26,453 bases of DNA from JBNKVT01 sp050299335 (GTDB lineage: Bacteria; Pseudomonadota; Alphaproteobacteria; Rhodobacterales; Rhodobacteraceae), in assembly GCA_050299335.1 (NCBI GenBank), contig JBNKVT010000036.1, positions 1 to 26,453 on the forward strand. Reading direction: 5' to 3'. A program made the translations under genes and the position numbers. Below the pieces are notes generated by a model. It was not told the origin of the DNA. It was given only the letters and a program-made list of their open reading frames with translations, and searched no databases. Positions 1 through 7,118 of this stretch are shown here, in pieces (position 1 is the first letter of the stretch; each line of letters begins with the position of its first letter).

Positions 1-596
1 ACGATCAGGGCAATCGTCGCGGCATAGATCACGATCTGCATCAGACCGGGGATGACTGCGGCGACAAAGAGATCGGTGATCGAGGTTTCGGTGAGAACGC
101 CGTAGATCACCAGGATGATCGATGGCGGGATCAGCACGCCGATGGTGCCCCCAGCGGCCACGCAGCCGGTGGCGAGCGAGTCGCTATAGTTGTTGCGCTT
201 CATCTCCGGCAGCGAAACCCGTCCAAGCGCCGTCGCCGTGGCAAGCGACGAACCCGATACCGCAGCAAAGCAGCCGCAGGCCAGGATCGTGGCCATGGCC
301 AGCGCCCCCCGCACACCGCCAAAAAGGCGGGCGCAACCCTGGTAGAGATCGGCCGACATGCCCGCCTTGGTCGCCAGGTTACCCATCAGGATAAACAGCG
401 GGATAATGCAAAGTTCGTAATTGAACCCGACCTCCATCGCGACCTCACCAACCATGAAAAAGGCCGTGCCCGATCCGTAAAGGATCATGATCCCGGTGAA
501 GGCCGAGAGCGCCATGGCCGCGCCGATTGGCACGCTGAGCAGCATCATCGCCAGCAGCAGCCCGATTACCAGGCCAGTGACTTCAAGCTCGCTCAT
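1..596 (-). CDS. TRAP transporter large permease, DctM family (partial, N-terminal 198 residues)
   Basis: This is the membrane channel subunit of a tripartite ATP-independent periplasmic transporter, which couples substrate import to an ion gradient. The reading frame opens at an ATG whose last base is 596 and runs off the left edge without a stop, so only the N-terminal part is visible (the family is usually about 430 residues). It begins MSELEVTGLVIGLLLAMM and is strongly hydrophobic. It shows DctM-type stretches such as CGCFAAVSGSSLATATALG and the glycine/proline-rich GGTIGVLIPPSI. Its ATG overlaps the stop of the small permease gene by 4 bases (ATGA), so the two are translationally coupled. 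Substrate cannot be told from this subunit. Confidence 0.93.
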   Translation of the reverse strand, partial: MSELEVTGLVIGLLLAMMLLSVPIGAAMALSAFTGIMILYGSGTAFFMVGEVAMEVGFNYELCIIPLFILMGNLATKAGMSADLYQGCARLFGGVRGALAMATILACGCFAAVSGSSLATATALGRVSLPEMKRNNYSDSLATGCVAAGGTIGVLIPPSIILVIYGVLTETSITDLFVAAVIPGLMQIVIYAATIALI

Positions 597-1096
597 GGCA
601 AGTAGTCTCCGTCTTGCCGGTCGTTGCCTGCACCACCGACCAGGACCTGTACGGCAACAATGCAGGCGACCAGCAAAGTCAGCAGCGCGAGTGCCGCCAT
701 CATGTAAAGGGGCAGGTCGAGAATGGGTGTCAGATCCCCGGAATCGTAAAGCGACAGGGTGCGCTCGAAAACGCCCCAGGTCGCGCCCAGCACAAGCAGA
801 AGCACCGCCAGATCGCTCAGCATCTCCAGCACCTGTTTCACGCGCCCGCTCGACTTCACCAGCAGGAAATCAAGGCGAATATGCTCGCGGTGCCGGGTCG
901 CCTCGGCCAGCGCGCCGAACATGACGATGGCCATGAAGCCCTCGATCAGTTCGACCGTTCCGGGCAGCGGCGCCGAAAAGACATATCTGCCGGTCACATC
1001 GACGAAGACGAGGCAAGCCAGCCCCGCCATGACCACCGCCGCGAAGGCGACGGTGATCTGGCGGAACCGTTCAATGAGCTTGAACAAGGCCGTCAT
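593..1096 (-). CDS. TRAP transporter small permease, DctQ family
   Basis: This 167-residue small membrane subunit bridges the large permease in TRAP transporters. Four hydrophobic segments can be seen at roughly residues 13-35, 50-65, 90-110 and 128-152, as is usual for DctQ. The family-typical DVTGRYVFSAPLPGTVEL lies near residues 33-50 and RHREHIRLDFLL near residue 70. The ATG lies one base after the stop of the binding-protein gene, and the gene's own stop overlaps the large permease start, so the three TRAP genes form one tight transcription unit. Sequence conservation in this family is low, so the call rests on topology, the two motifs and context together. Confidence 0.92.
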   Translation of the reverse strand: MTALFKLIERFRQITVAFAAVVMAGLACLVFVDVTGRYVFSAPLPGTVELIEGFMAIVMFGALAEATRHREHIRLDFLLVKSSGRVKQVLEMLSDLAVLLLVLGATWGVFERTLSLYDSGDLTPILDLPLYMMAALALLTLLVACIVAVQVLVGGAGNDRQDGDYLP

Positions 1097-1097
1097 G

Positions 1098-2105
1098 TCA
1101 GTGTCCCGAGGTCGGGAACTCGCTCAGGATCGCCTCGGCATCGACACCCTTGGCGGCAGCGATGTCCTTCCAGGCCTGGAAGACGTCGGCGGAGCGTGCC
1201 TTCAGCTCTTCCATCATCGCCGCATCCGCCGTGGCGACCTCATGGTCGGGGGCATCGGCCAGCGCCTTGCGGGTGACTGCGGCCGCCTCGTCCCAGTGCC
1301 GGCCGATGTTGGCAGCGAGGTCGGGGCCGGAATTGGCGTCGATCACCGCTTTCAGATCGTCGGGCAACGAGTCGTAGAAGCGCTTGTTCATCGCAAAGAA
1401 GAAGGTGATCGTGTAAAGCCCGTTCGGCACTTCCAGGTGATAGGGCAGGATCTCTTCCAGCCGGTAGGATTGAATGGCGTCAAAGGGAAACAGGATCCCG
1501 TCGGCCACGCCGCGTGCCAGGGCCTCATGCGCCTTGCTGGCGGGCATCACTACTGCAGTCGCCCCCAGGGCTTCGGCCCATTCCACCCCCGAGCCAAGCG
1601 TGCGGATCTTCTGACCTTTCAGGTCGTCGAGCGTGCCGATCTTGATCTTGGTGTGCAGGGCCCCGGGCGCATGGACATGCAGCGCCAGCAGCTTGGTATC
1701 GGTGAACTCCTGGTCAGAGAAGTTCTCCTGCCAGATTTCGGTGATCTTGCGGCTGCCCTCCTCGCCGTTGGGCGAAAGGAACGGCAGTTCGATGACCTGG
1801 CTCAGCTCGAAGCGGCCCGGCGTCCAGGCCAGAACGCCCCAACCGGCCTGCACCACGCCTTGACGGATCAGGTCATACTGCCCCGCCGGCTTGCCGATGA
1901 TCGCCTTGTCGATGGAAACCTCGATCCGACCGTCCGATTCCTCGGCGATCTTAGCGGCCCATTCCTCCAGGGCCTTGACGACGGCATGGTTTGGGTTCGG
2001 GTTCCAGTTGCCGACCCGGATGGTGTAGTCGGCGGCATGGCCCAGAGTGGCGGCCAGTCCGAAGACGGCAAAGGCCGCCGCGCCCGCGAGCGTATTCATT
2101 TTCAT
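1098..2105 (-). CDS. TRAP transporter substrate-binding protein, DctP family
   Basis: This 335-residue periplasmic receptor delivers substrate to the DctQ/DctM membrane pair encoded just downstream. It has a signal peptide (MKMNTLAGAAAFAVFG, probable cleavage after GHA near residue 24). A typical DctP core follows: VGNWNPNPNHAVVKALEEWA near the N-terminus, then LKGQKIRTLGSG with Arg168, the position that binds the substrate carboxylate in characterised DctP proteins, and VVMPASKAHEALARGVADG. A strong ribosome site (GGGAGGAG) precedes the ATG by about 5 bases. The gene follows an isochorismatase-fold hydrolase gene by 61 bases on the same strand. The Arg suggests a carboxylate ligand by analogy; the actual substrate is unknown. 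Confidence 0.95.
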   Translation of the reverse strand: MKMNTLAGAAAFAVFGLAATLGHAADYTIRVGNWNPNPNHAVVKALEEWAAKIAEESDGRIEVSIDKAIIGKPAGQYDLIRQGVVQAGWGVLAWTPGRFELSQVIELPFLSPNGEEGSRKITEIWQENFSDQEFTDTKLLALHVHAPGALHTKIKIGTLDDLKGQKIRTLGSGVEWAEALGATAVVMPASKAHEALARGVADGILFPFDAIQSYRLEEILPYHLEVPNGLYTITFFFAMNKRFYDSLPDDLKAVIDANSGPDLAANIGRHWDEAAAVTRKALADAPDHEVATADAAMMEELKARSADVFQAWKDIAAAKGVDAEAILSEFPTSGH

Positions 2106-2166
2106 GGTTTCTCCTCCCTATAAAAAAATGATGATGTCCTGACGTCTTGCATGGCCCCTTTTTCGC

Positions 2167-2751
2167 CTAGAGCGTCTGCAGAAAGTCCTCCGACCGGGTC
2201 ACCGTGCCGAACAGCGGCAGGATCTTGTCGCATTCGATCCGGTGCAGCTCCATGTCCGGCGAGGCGCAGCAATCCTCCAGCACCGTCACGAAGAGCCCGG
2301 AATCGTCTCCGTGGCGCGCGGTGCTGTCGACCACCATATGAGTGTAGACCCCGGCCAGAACGATGCGCTCGACCTTGTTGGCCGTCAGCCAGTTGAGCAG
2401 ATTGGTGTTGTGAAACGGGTTGACCGCCCGCTTTGTCACCACCAAATCGCCCTCCTGCGGCGCAAGCTCCTCGGGAAACTCGGTGCCGAACTCGCCGATC
2501 ACCAGGGCACCCGTCTCCTTCAGATGCGCCAGCCGCGACTGTTTGCTGATCGCATCGATGTATCCCTTTTCGAACCCGACATTGACGAAGATCACAGGCA
2601 GGTTCCGGTCCCGAAACGCCTGGGCGACCCGGGCCGTCTTCTCAACCAAGTGCAACTCTGCCGCGGTCTTGGCAAAGCCGTTTCGACCGACCTTTCCCTG
2701 CGGATGGATCAGCTCGTTCTGCATATCGAGGATAAGCAGCGCAGACTTCAT
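2167..2751 (-). CDS. Isochorismatase-fold (cysteine hydrolase-like) protein lacking the catalytic Cys
   Basis: A 194-residue cytosolic protein of the isochorismatase-like hydrolase fold. The start at 2751 is chosen because GGGAGGGG sits just upstream and the protein then begins MKSALLILDMQNELIHP, the normal family N-terminus; the frame stays open further upstream without family similarity. Asp9 (in LILDMQNE) and Lys107 (in VVTKRAVNPF) match the first two members of the Asp-Lys-Cys triad. In the third motif, GVYTHMVVDSTARHG, the position of the nucleophilic Cys is Val140. Cys-less members such as EntB and PhzD cleave the vinyl ether of isochorismate-type substrates with no covalent intermediate, so this may be an ether hydrolase or a non-enzymatic relative, not an amidase. 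It heads the TRAP operon and probably acts on the imported compound. Confidence 0.88.
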   Translation of the reverse strand: MKSALLILDMQNELIHPQGKVGRNGFAKTAAELHLVEKTARVAQAFRDRNLPVIFVNVGFEKGYIDAISKQSRLAHLKETGALVIGEFGTEFPEELAPQEGDLVVTKRAVNPFHNTNLLNWLTANKVERIVLAGVYTHMVVDSTARHGDDSGLFVTVLEDCCASPDMELHRIECDKILPLFGTVTRSEDFLQTL

Positions 2752-3082
2752 GTTCCCCTCCCATAGGCAAAGGCCTTTGGCCAAACGGCCGCCCACCCCT
2801 GCTTTCGGCACTTCGACTTGCTCCAAATTGAAGCAATTTGTATGTGTTCTGACCCCACAATAGCTGCAGACAATTTCCCCACACAGAAACCATAAGTTAT
2901 GACTGGGATAACTGTTGGTCGGCCGTGGCGGCCGGGGGTTCTGCGGCGGGGGCACGCAGCGGGAGCCGCCCCCGGTCGGCTCTGGCACAAGTTTTTGTTT
3001 CCGGAAGCAGACCACTGGTCAGTTAAGCGCGTTCGGAGGTTGCGCTAGGTTTGAAACCATCATGTAGGGAGGGTTCCGCCTG
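2752..3082. promoter_or_regulatory. Divergent intergenic region between hydrolase/TRAP operon and acyl-CoA dehydrogenase
   Basis: This 331-base region holds no gene I can support. It must carry the promoters for both divergent units. Visible structure: a 12-base palindrome CAAAGGCCTTTG at 2768-2779, an operator-like inverted repeat at 2824-2840 (separate entry), an AT-richer stretch around 2820-2920, then a very GC-rich stretch at about 2921-2980. Purine-rich ribosome sites sit at both ends (minus strand before 2751; TAGGGAGGG at 3065-3073). I could not pick out a convincing -35/-10 pair. Confidence 0.6.
2824..2840. promoter_or_regulatory. Operator-like inverted repeat CAAATTG-AAG-CAATTTG
   Basis: Perfect 7-base arms separated by 3 bases, in the AT-richer part of the divergent region between 2751 and 3083. 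The geometry suits a dimeric winged-helix repressor (GntR-, MarR- or IclR-like), but no regulator gene is adjacent, so the binding protein is unknown. Confidence 0.45.
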
Positions 3083-4249
3083 ATGGACTTCAATCTGAAC
3101 GAGGAACAGCAGCTGTTCCGTGACATGGTCAGCCGCTTTGCACAGGCCGAGCTGACCCCCGGCGCAGCCGAACGCGCCGCGTCAGAGGACTATCCCTGGG
3201 ATGTCGCCGCCAGACTTGCGGAGATGGGTCTGCTGGGCATCCTCTTCGACGAAGCCGACGGCGGCAGCGGCGGCACGCTGGTAGATGCGATCATCGCCAT
3301 CCAGGCCGTGGCCGAGGTCTGCCCGAAGTCGGGCGACGTGATTCAGGCGGCCAATTTCGGCCCGGTCAGGACCTTTGTCGAATACGCGACGCCAGAGCAG
3401 AAGGCGCGCTATCTGGCGGATATTCTCGCGGGCAAAGCCCTGATCTCGCTGGGGATGACCGAACCCGGCGCAGGCTCTGCCGCCACCGAACTGACGACAA
3501 CGGCAACCCCGGACGGCGATGATTTCATCATCAACGGCACCAAAATCTTCGGCACCCACAGCAGTCTGGCCAATCTGTTTCTTGTCTATGTCCGCTTCGG
3601 TCCCGGCACCGGCGGGATCGGCTCGGTTTTGGTCGAGCGCGGCACGCCCGGCTTCGAGATCGGCAGGCCCTCCAGCTTCATGAACGGCGAGGACTGGTGC
3701 CAGCTCTATTTCGACGATGTGCGGATTCCGAAGGAAAACGTTCTTCTGGGCGAAGGCGGGTTCAAGAAGCAGATCGCAGGCTTCAACGTCGAACGGCTGG
3801 GCAATGCGGCGCGGGCGGTGGCTGTTGGGCGGCACGCTTTCAACCTTGCCCGCGAGCACGCTCTGACACGCAGGCAATTCGGGCGGCCTCTCTGCGAGTT
3901 TCAGGGCCTGCAATGGAAGTTCGCCGAGATGGAACTGAAGCTGGAAAGCGCGCAGCTCTTGCTGATGCGGGCGGCGGTGAACAGCGCCGACGGGCTGCCC
4001 TCGGCGCAAGACACCGCGCTGGCCAAGCTGGCCTGCAACGAGGCGGGCTATTTCGCTGCCAACGAAGCAGTGCAGATCCTTGGCGGCCTGGGCTTTTCCA
4101 ACGAGAGCACCGCGCAATACTGCCTGCGGCGCACGCGTGGCTGGATGATCGCGGGCGGGTCCATCGAGATCCTGAAGAACCGCATTGCCGAAGGGGTGTT
4201 CGGTCGGCGCTTCGACCAGCGCCCACCCCGGGAGATGGGTGCCGGGTAG
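3083..4249 (+). CDS. Acyl-CoA dehydrogenase family protein
   Basis: A 388-residue FAD-dependent flavoprotein that would introduce an alpha,beta double bond into an acyl-CoA. The ATG at 3083 is preceded by TAGGGAGGG. The N-terminal helical domain starts MDFNLNEEQQLFRDMVSRFA. The middle domain has the family signature ISLGMTEPGAGS (about 121-132). The C-terminal helical domain has LTRRQFGRPLCEFQ (about 261-274) and GGLGFSNES. At the usual catalytic Glu position (YEGTSEI in medium-chain enzymes) the sequence reads IAGGSIEI with Gly358. Glu237 in FNVERLGNAAR aligns with the alternative catalytic base of isovaleryl-CoA dehydrogenase, which suggests a branched or unusual acyl substrate. The gene stands alone, divergent from the TRAP operon and ending 11 bases from the convergent downstream gene. 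Confidence 0.93.
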   Translation: MDFNLNEEQQLFRDMVSRFAQAELTPGAAERAASEDYPWDVAARLAEMGLLGILFDEADGGSGGTLVDAIIAIQAVAEVCPKSGDVIQAANFGPVRTFVEYATPEQKARYLADILAGKALISLGMTEPGAGSAATELTTTATPDGDDFIINGTKIFGTHSSLANLFLVYVRFGPGTGGIGSVLVERGTPGFEIGRPSSFMNGEDWCQLYFDDVRIPKENVLLGEGGFKKQIAGFNVERLGNAARAVAVGRHAFNLAREHALTRRQFGRPLCEFQGLQWKFAEMELKLESAQLLLMRAAVNSADGLPSAQDTALAKLACNEAGYFAANEAVQILGGLGFSNESTAQYCLRRTRGWMIAGGSIEILKNRIAEGVFGRRFDQRPPREMGAG

Positions 4250-4260
4250 CGCCGCCCGGA

Positions 4261-4959
4261 TCAGGGCGCTGGCGTCAGGCCATGCGCCACAAGCACCTGC
4301 TGGCCGCGTGGCGCGCGCATGTGCTCGACCAGGGTCGCCCCGGCCTCGACCGTATCGCTGCCCGCGCATCGGGCCAGCGCAATCCAGGTGTCGTTGCGCG
4401 CGATCCCGGCCAGATCGTCGATCACCGCGATCCCCTCTGCCTCCAAGAGTTCGGCCTTCTGCTGAAACCCGAGGGCGGCGATCCCCTCGGCCACGGCCTG
4501 CCCCACCGGGCGGTCGGTGATGGTCCGCAGCTTGTCCGCAAGCCCGGCCTCCTGCCCGGACCGGGGCAGCAGCACTTCGCGAAAAAACTTGCCGCTCCCT
4601 GCCGCCGACAGGCCGATGGAGGGGGCCTGTGTCAGCGCCTGCCAGAGCCCCGCCTCGGTCGACAGGTCGGGAACGTCCGCCCCCGTCGGCACGCAGAACG
4701 CGACGGTCGAGGCAAAGACCCGTTCGGGCGAGCCCAGGAGCCGCCCGTCCGACAACTCTGCCCGGGCCAGCGCCTCGGGCAACAGGACAAGGTCAAACCG
4801 CTCCCCGGCCTGCAACCGGCTGGTGATGCTCTCCGGCGCGGGCCCGGTGGCGGGGCCATAGGTGAAGGAGACCGAGCCGGGCTCCATCTCCTTGGCCAAT
4901 GCCTCCAACGCAGCGGCGAAGGCTCCCGGCGCCAGAATTTTCACCGGGGCCTGGCTCAA
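4261..4959 (-). CDS. Molybdate-binding-like (ModA/SBP_bac_11-type) protein without signal peptide
   Basis: A 232-residue protein resembling the periplasmic binding fold of the ModA-like group: VKILAPGAFAAALEALAKE at the start, a central FDLVLLPEALARAELSDGRL, then SIGLSAAGSGKFFREVLLP and a C-terminal region typical of such domains. It has no hydrophobic signal sequence: it starts MSQAPVKILAPG directly on the first beta strand, so it is probably cytosolic. Its ATG overlaps the stop of the upstream alpha/beta hydrolase gene by 4 bases (ATGA), so the two are translated together. No ABC permease or ATPase is adjacent, so transport is unlikely; a role as a ligand sensor or partner of the hydrolase is inference. 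The family assignment is by pattern recognition only. Confidence 0.75.
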   Translation of the reverse strand: MSQAPVKILAPGAFAAALEALAKEMEPGSVSFTYGPATGPAPESITSRLQAGERFDLVLLPEALARAELSDGRLLGSPERVFASTVAFCVPTGADVPDLSTEAGLWQALTQAPSIGLSAAGSGKFFREVLLPRSGQEAGLADKLRTITDRPVGQAVAEGIAALGFQQKAELLEAEGIAVIDDLAGIARNDTWIALARCAGSDTVEAGATLVEHMRAPRGQQVLVAHGLTPAP

Positions 4960-5681
4960 AGCATGTCCTCAAGCATGGCCGTCACCGCGTCCGGATCATC
5001 GATCATCGGGTCGTGCCCGCAGTTTTCCATGACGATGGTCTTCCAACTCTCATCCGCCTGGCACCGCTCCAGCGCCGCGTCGAAGCGTGGTTGCGGGAAC
5101 AGCGGCGCACGCACGTAGAGCTTCTTGGCAACGCGCTCCCGCGCCCCGGTCAATTCGAGCGCCTGGAGCGACACCCCAATCGGCTGTTGAGTGATCTTGC
5201 CATCGACCCAGGCCGCGTCTTCCTCTGACTGGATCCGCAGCGCCTTGGAGTTCGGCCCCGGACGCGAGACCTCGCCCTTCGCGCGCGCCTCTTCAAAAGC
5301 GGCGGTCTGCTGCTCGTTCAGGAAATCGACGCCGCGCTGCCCGTCATCCGGCAGGAAGGCATCAAGGTAGACGAGCCCCGAAACCCGGTCTTCAAGTTGC
5401 TCCATCGCACCGGTCACGACCCAGCCGGCATAGGAATGGCCGACCAGAACCGCATTCGTCAGATCTTCCCATTTGAAGACATTCACCACGTCGTCGATAT
5501 GGGTTTGCAGGGTGATATCGCCGCTCATCAGATGCGAGCGTTCACCAAGCCCGGTCAGCGTCGGGGTAAAGACGCGGTGGCCCTTCGCATGCAGCTGGTC
5601 CCTGACCCGTTTCCACATCCATCCACCGTGCCCAGCACCGTGAACGAGCACAAAAGCGCGGCCTTCCTTCGCGGTTTCCAT
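4956..5681 (-). CDS. Alpha/beta hydrolase (MES/EstC-like esterase)
   Basis: A 241-residue cytosolic serine hydrolase of the alpha/beta fold. The start at 5681 is chosen because GGGAG lies 7-8 bases upstream and the protein then begins METAKEGRAFVLVHG; the frame extends to 5768 but the extra residues do not look like family sequence. Visible elements: oxyanion-loop motif LVHGAGHGGWMW (12-23), GLGERSHL (44-51), nucleophile elbow VGHSYAG with Ser83, YLDAFLPDDG (105-114), and ENCGHDPMIDDP with His223. This pattern matches the group containing plant methylesterases, hydroxynitrile lyases and bacterial EstC, which cleave small esters. The gene is the first of a two-gene unit with the signal-less binding-like protein and is divergent from a Bug receptor gene. 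The substrate is unknown. Confidence 0.9.
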   Translation of the reverse strand: METAKEGRAFVLVHGAGHGGWMWKRVRDQLHAKGHRVFTPTLTGLGERSHLMSGDITLQTHIDDVVNVFKWEDLTNAVLVGHSYAGWVVTGAMEQLEDRVSGLVYLDAFLPDDGQRGVDFLNEQQTAAFEEARAKGEVSRPGPNSKALRIQSEEDAAWVDGKITQQPIGVSLQALELTGARERVAKKLYVRAPLFPQPRFDAALERCQADESWKTIVMENCGHDPMIDDPDAVTAMLEDML

Positions 5682-5959
5682 TTGATATCTCCCAGTTCTT
5701 TCATGTCGACCCGATGACCCCACCTTGGCGGGTGCGGCGGCCTTAAAAATGCAGTCACACTGCAACATTTACCCTTCAAAGAGTCCGATCCACTATGGGG
5801 CAGAGGTCGCAATCAGGCAATAAACGTTACTGCCTCTTGCCCGCACGATCTGTTTGCACTGCCATAACTTGAAGTGCACTTCACTAATGTCAGGTTTCGA
5901 TCAGGCTAATGCATGCATTCAATCAATGAGTGAGTGCAACAAATAGAGGGAGAAGATCA
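5682..5959. promoter_or_regulatory. Divergent regulatory region with three palindromes
   Basis: This 278-base region lies between the minus-strand hydrolase and the plus-strand Bug receptor gene. It contains three perfect symmetric elements: TGCAGT-CAC-ACTGCA at 5750-5764, GAAGTGCACTTC at 5871-5882 and AATGCATGCATT at 5908-5919. All share a TGCA core or half-site. They are candidate operators for a shared regulator; none is assigned. A ribosome site (GAGGGAGAAG) ends just before the receptor start. Confidence 0.5.
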
Positions 5960-6940
5960 ATGAACATGCAGTCCTTGCTGCGCAGTGTCTCACTCACTGC
6001 GGCCATGCTCGTCGCCGCCACCGCCTCTGGCGCGGAAAATGCGGCCGATTGGCCCAGCAGAACTATCGAAATCGTCATTCCGAACGGCCCCGGTGGCCCG
6101 ACCGACATTCTGGCACGCAACCTTGCGCGCGCCGCCGAGCCGGTCTTCGGCCAGGAGGTTGTTGTCGTCAACAAGCCGGGCGGCGGCGGCGCTACTCAGA
6201 TGACGATCGTCAAGGCGGCCAAACCCGATGGCTACACGCTGGGGGTAAACACGCTTACCCAGTTCACGGCGATGAAGACCAGCCTTGAGGGCGTCTTCAC
6301 CATCGACGATTTCGACTGGATCGCGATGCTGCAACAAGACAGCTACATGCTGTTCGTCTCCGCCGACAGCCCCTACCAGACATTCGACGACTTCGTGGCC
6401 GCCGTTAAGAGTTCCGGCGACCTGCCGAATGTCGGGGGCTTCGGGTCTATCGGGTCGGTCTCGAATGTGGCTTCGGAGCTGGCAACCAATGCCGCCGGCA
6501 TCGACATCAACTGGGTCGGCTACAACAAGACCGCCGACACCATTGCAAACGTGCTGGGCGGCCATGTCGACGTGGGCTCGGCCAACGCCGGATCGCTGCG
6601 CGAGTTTGTCGAGGCGGGCCGTGTCCGGGTGATCGGCGTGCTGGCCGATCAGCGCAACCCCGCCCTGCCCGACGCCCCGACCTATACCGAACTGGGCTAT
6701 GACGTGGACACCGACTGGCAGCAGATCCGTGGTCTGGTGGCCCCGGCTGGCGTGCCCGACGAGATCAAGGCAAAACTGGCCGCCGGCCTGCGCGAGGCCG
6801 TGGATTCGCAAGAATTCAAGGACTACGAGGCGATCTCAGGCGTCGTGCCGCGCTTCCTTGGCCCCGATGAATACGAGGCCTTCGCCCGGAAGCTGGACAA
6901 CCTAGCCGTCAAGGGCCTTGAGGCCGCGGGCATCAAGTAA
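5960..6940 (+). CDS. Bug/TctC family tripartite tricarboxylate transporter receptor
   Basis: A 326-residue periplasmic solute-binding protein of the Bug (TctC) family, which commonly binds carboxylates. The ATG at 5960 follows GAGGGAGAAG; the frame opens 30 bases earlier without such a site. A signal peptide covers about residues 1-25 (SLLRSVSLTAAMLVAATASG). The mature part begins WPSRTIEIVIPNGPGGPTDI, the family hallmark, followed by VVVVNKPGGGGATQM, AAKPDGYTLG, LGGHVDVGSANAG and GLVAPAGVPDEIKAKL. It ends at a clear terminator, and no tctA or tctB membrane gene is beside it, as is common for orphan Bug receptors. It closely resembles the second Bug receptor at 16310. Ligand unknown; the divergent esterase could act on the same compound. 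Confidence 0.94.
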   Translation: MNMQSLLRSVSLTAAMLVAATASGAENAADWPSRTIEIVIPNGPGGPTDILARNLARAAEPVFGQEVVVVNKPGGGGATQMTIVKAAKPDGYTLGVNTLTQFTAMKTSLEGVFTIDDFDWIAMLQQDSYMLFVSADSPYQTFDDFVAAVKSSGDLPNVGGFGSIGSVSNVASELATNAAGIDINWVGYNKTADTIANVLGGHVDVGSANAGSLREFVEAGRVRVIGVLADQRNPALPDAPTYTELGYDVDTDWQQIRGLVAPAGVPDEIKAKLAAGLREAVDSQEFKDYEAISGVVPRFLGPDEYEAFARKLDNLAVKGLEAAGIK

Positions 6941-6983
6941 CCACTCCCCGTCGGGTGCGGCTCTGCTGTCGCTCGGCTCTAGA

Positions 6984-7015
6984 CCCCGGCGCACCCTCCC
7001 GCGCCGGGGTTTTTT
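6984..7015 (+). terminator. Rho-independent terminator after the Bug receptor gene
   Basis: A perfect 9-base GC-rich stem (CCCCGGCGC 6984-6992 with GCGCCGGGG 7001-7009, 8-base loop) is followed by six T. It lies 44 bases after the receptor stop and makes the receptor gene a single-gene unit. Confidence 0.92.
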
Positions 7016-7118
7016 CTGTTTGAACGGCACTAACCTTTGATCAGGTTCTGAATCGCGCCGCGCTTGATAACATGGTCCCCGAACCCCTGTTGAAGCAGTC
7101 ACAAGATTGGAATTTCCG

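Noticed and set aside
759..2123. Long open frame on the plus strand opposite the TRAP small permease and binding-protein genes
   Set aside because: It is antisense to two well-supported genes, has a low-complexity Arg/Ser-rich start and no recognisable domain. It is a GC-rich shadow frame.
2930..2975. GC-rich imperfect hairpin (CCGGGGG with CCCCCGG arms)
   Set aside because: The stem is interrupted, has no T-run and does not follow a gene end, so it is likely a by-product of GC-rich sequence.
2752..3015. Upstream extension of the isochorismatase-fold reading frame (88 more residues)
   Set aside because: The extension has no family similarity, while the ATG at 2751 has an excellent ribosome site and the canonical N-terminus.
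4248..4270. Small inverted repeat at the convergent ends of the acyl-CoA dehydrogenase and binding-like genes
   Set aside because: It has only 6-base arms, no T-run, and lies partly within both coding ends, so it is too weak to call a terminator.
3182..4369. Long minus-strand open frame opposite the acyl-CoA dehydrogenase
   Set aside because: It covers a clear family member on the plus strand and has shadow-type composition.
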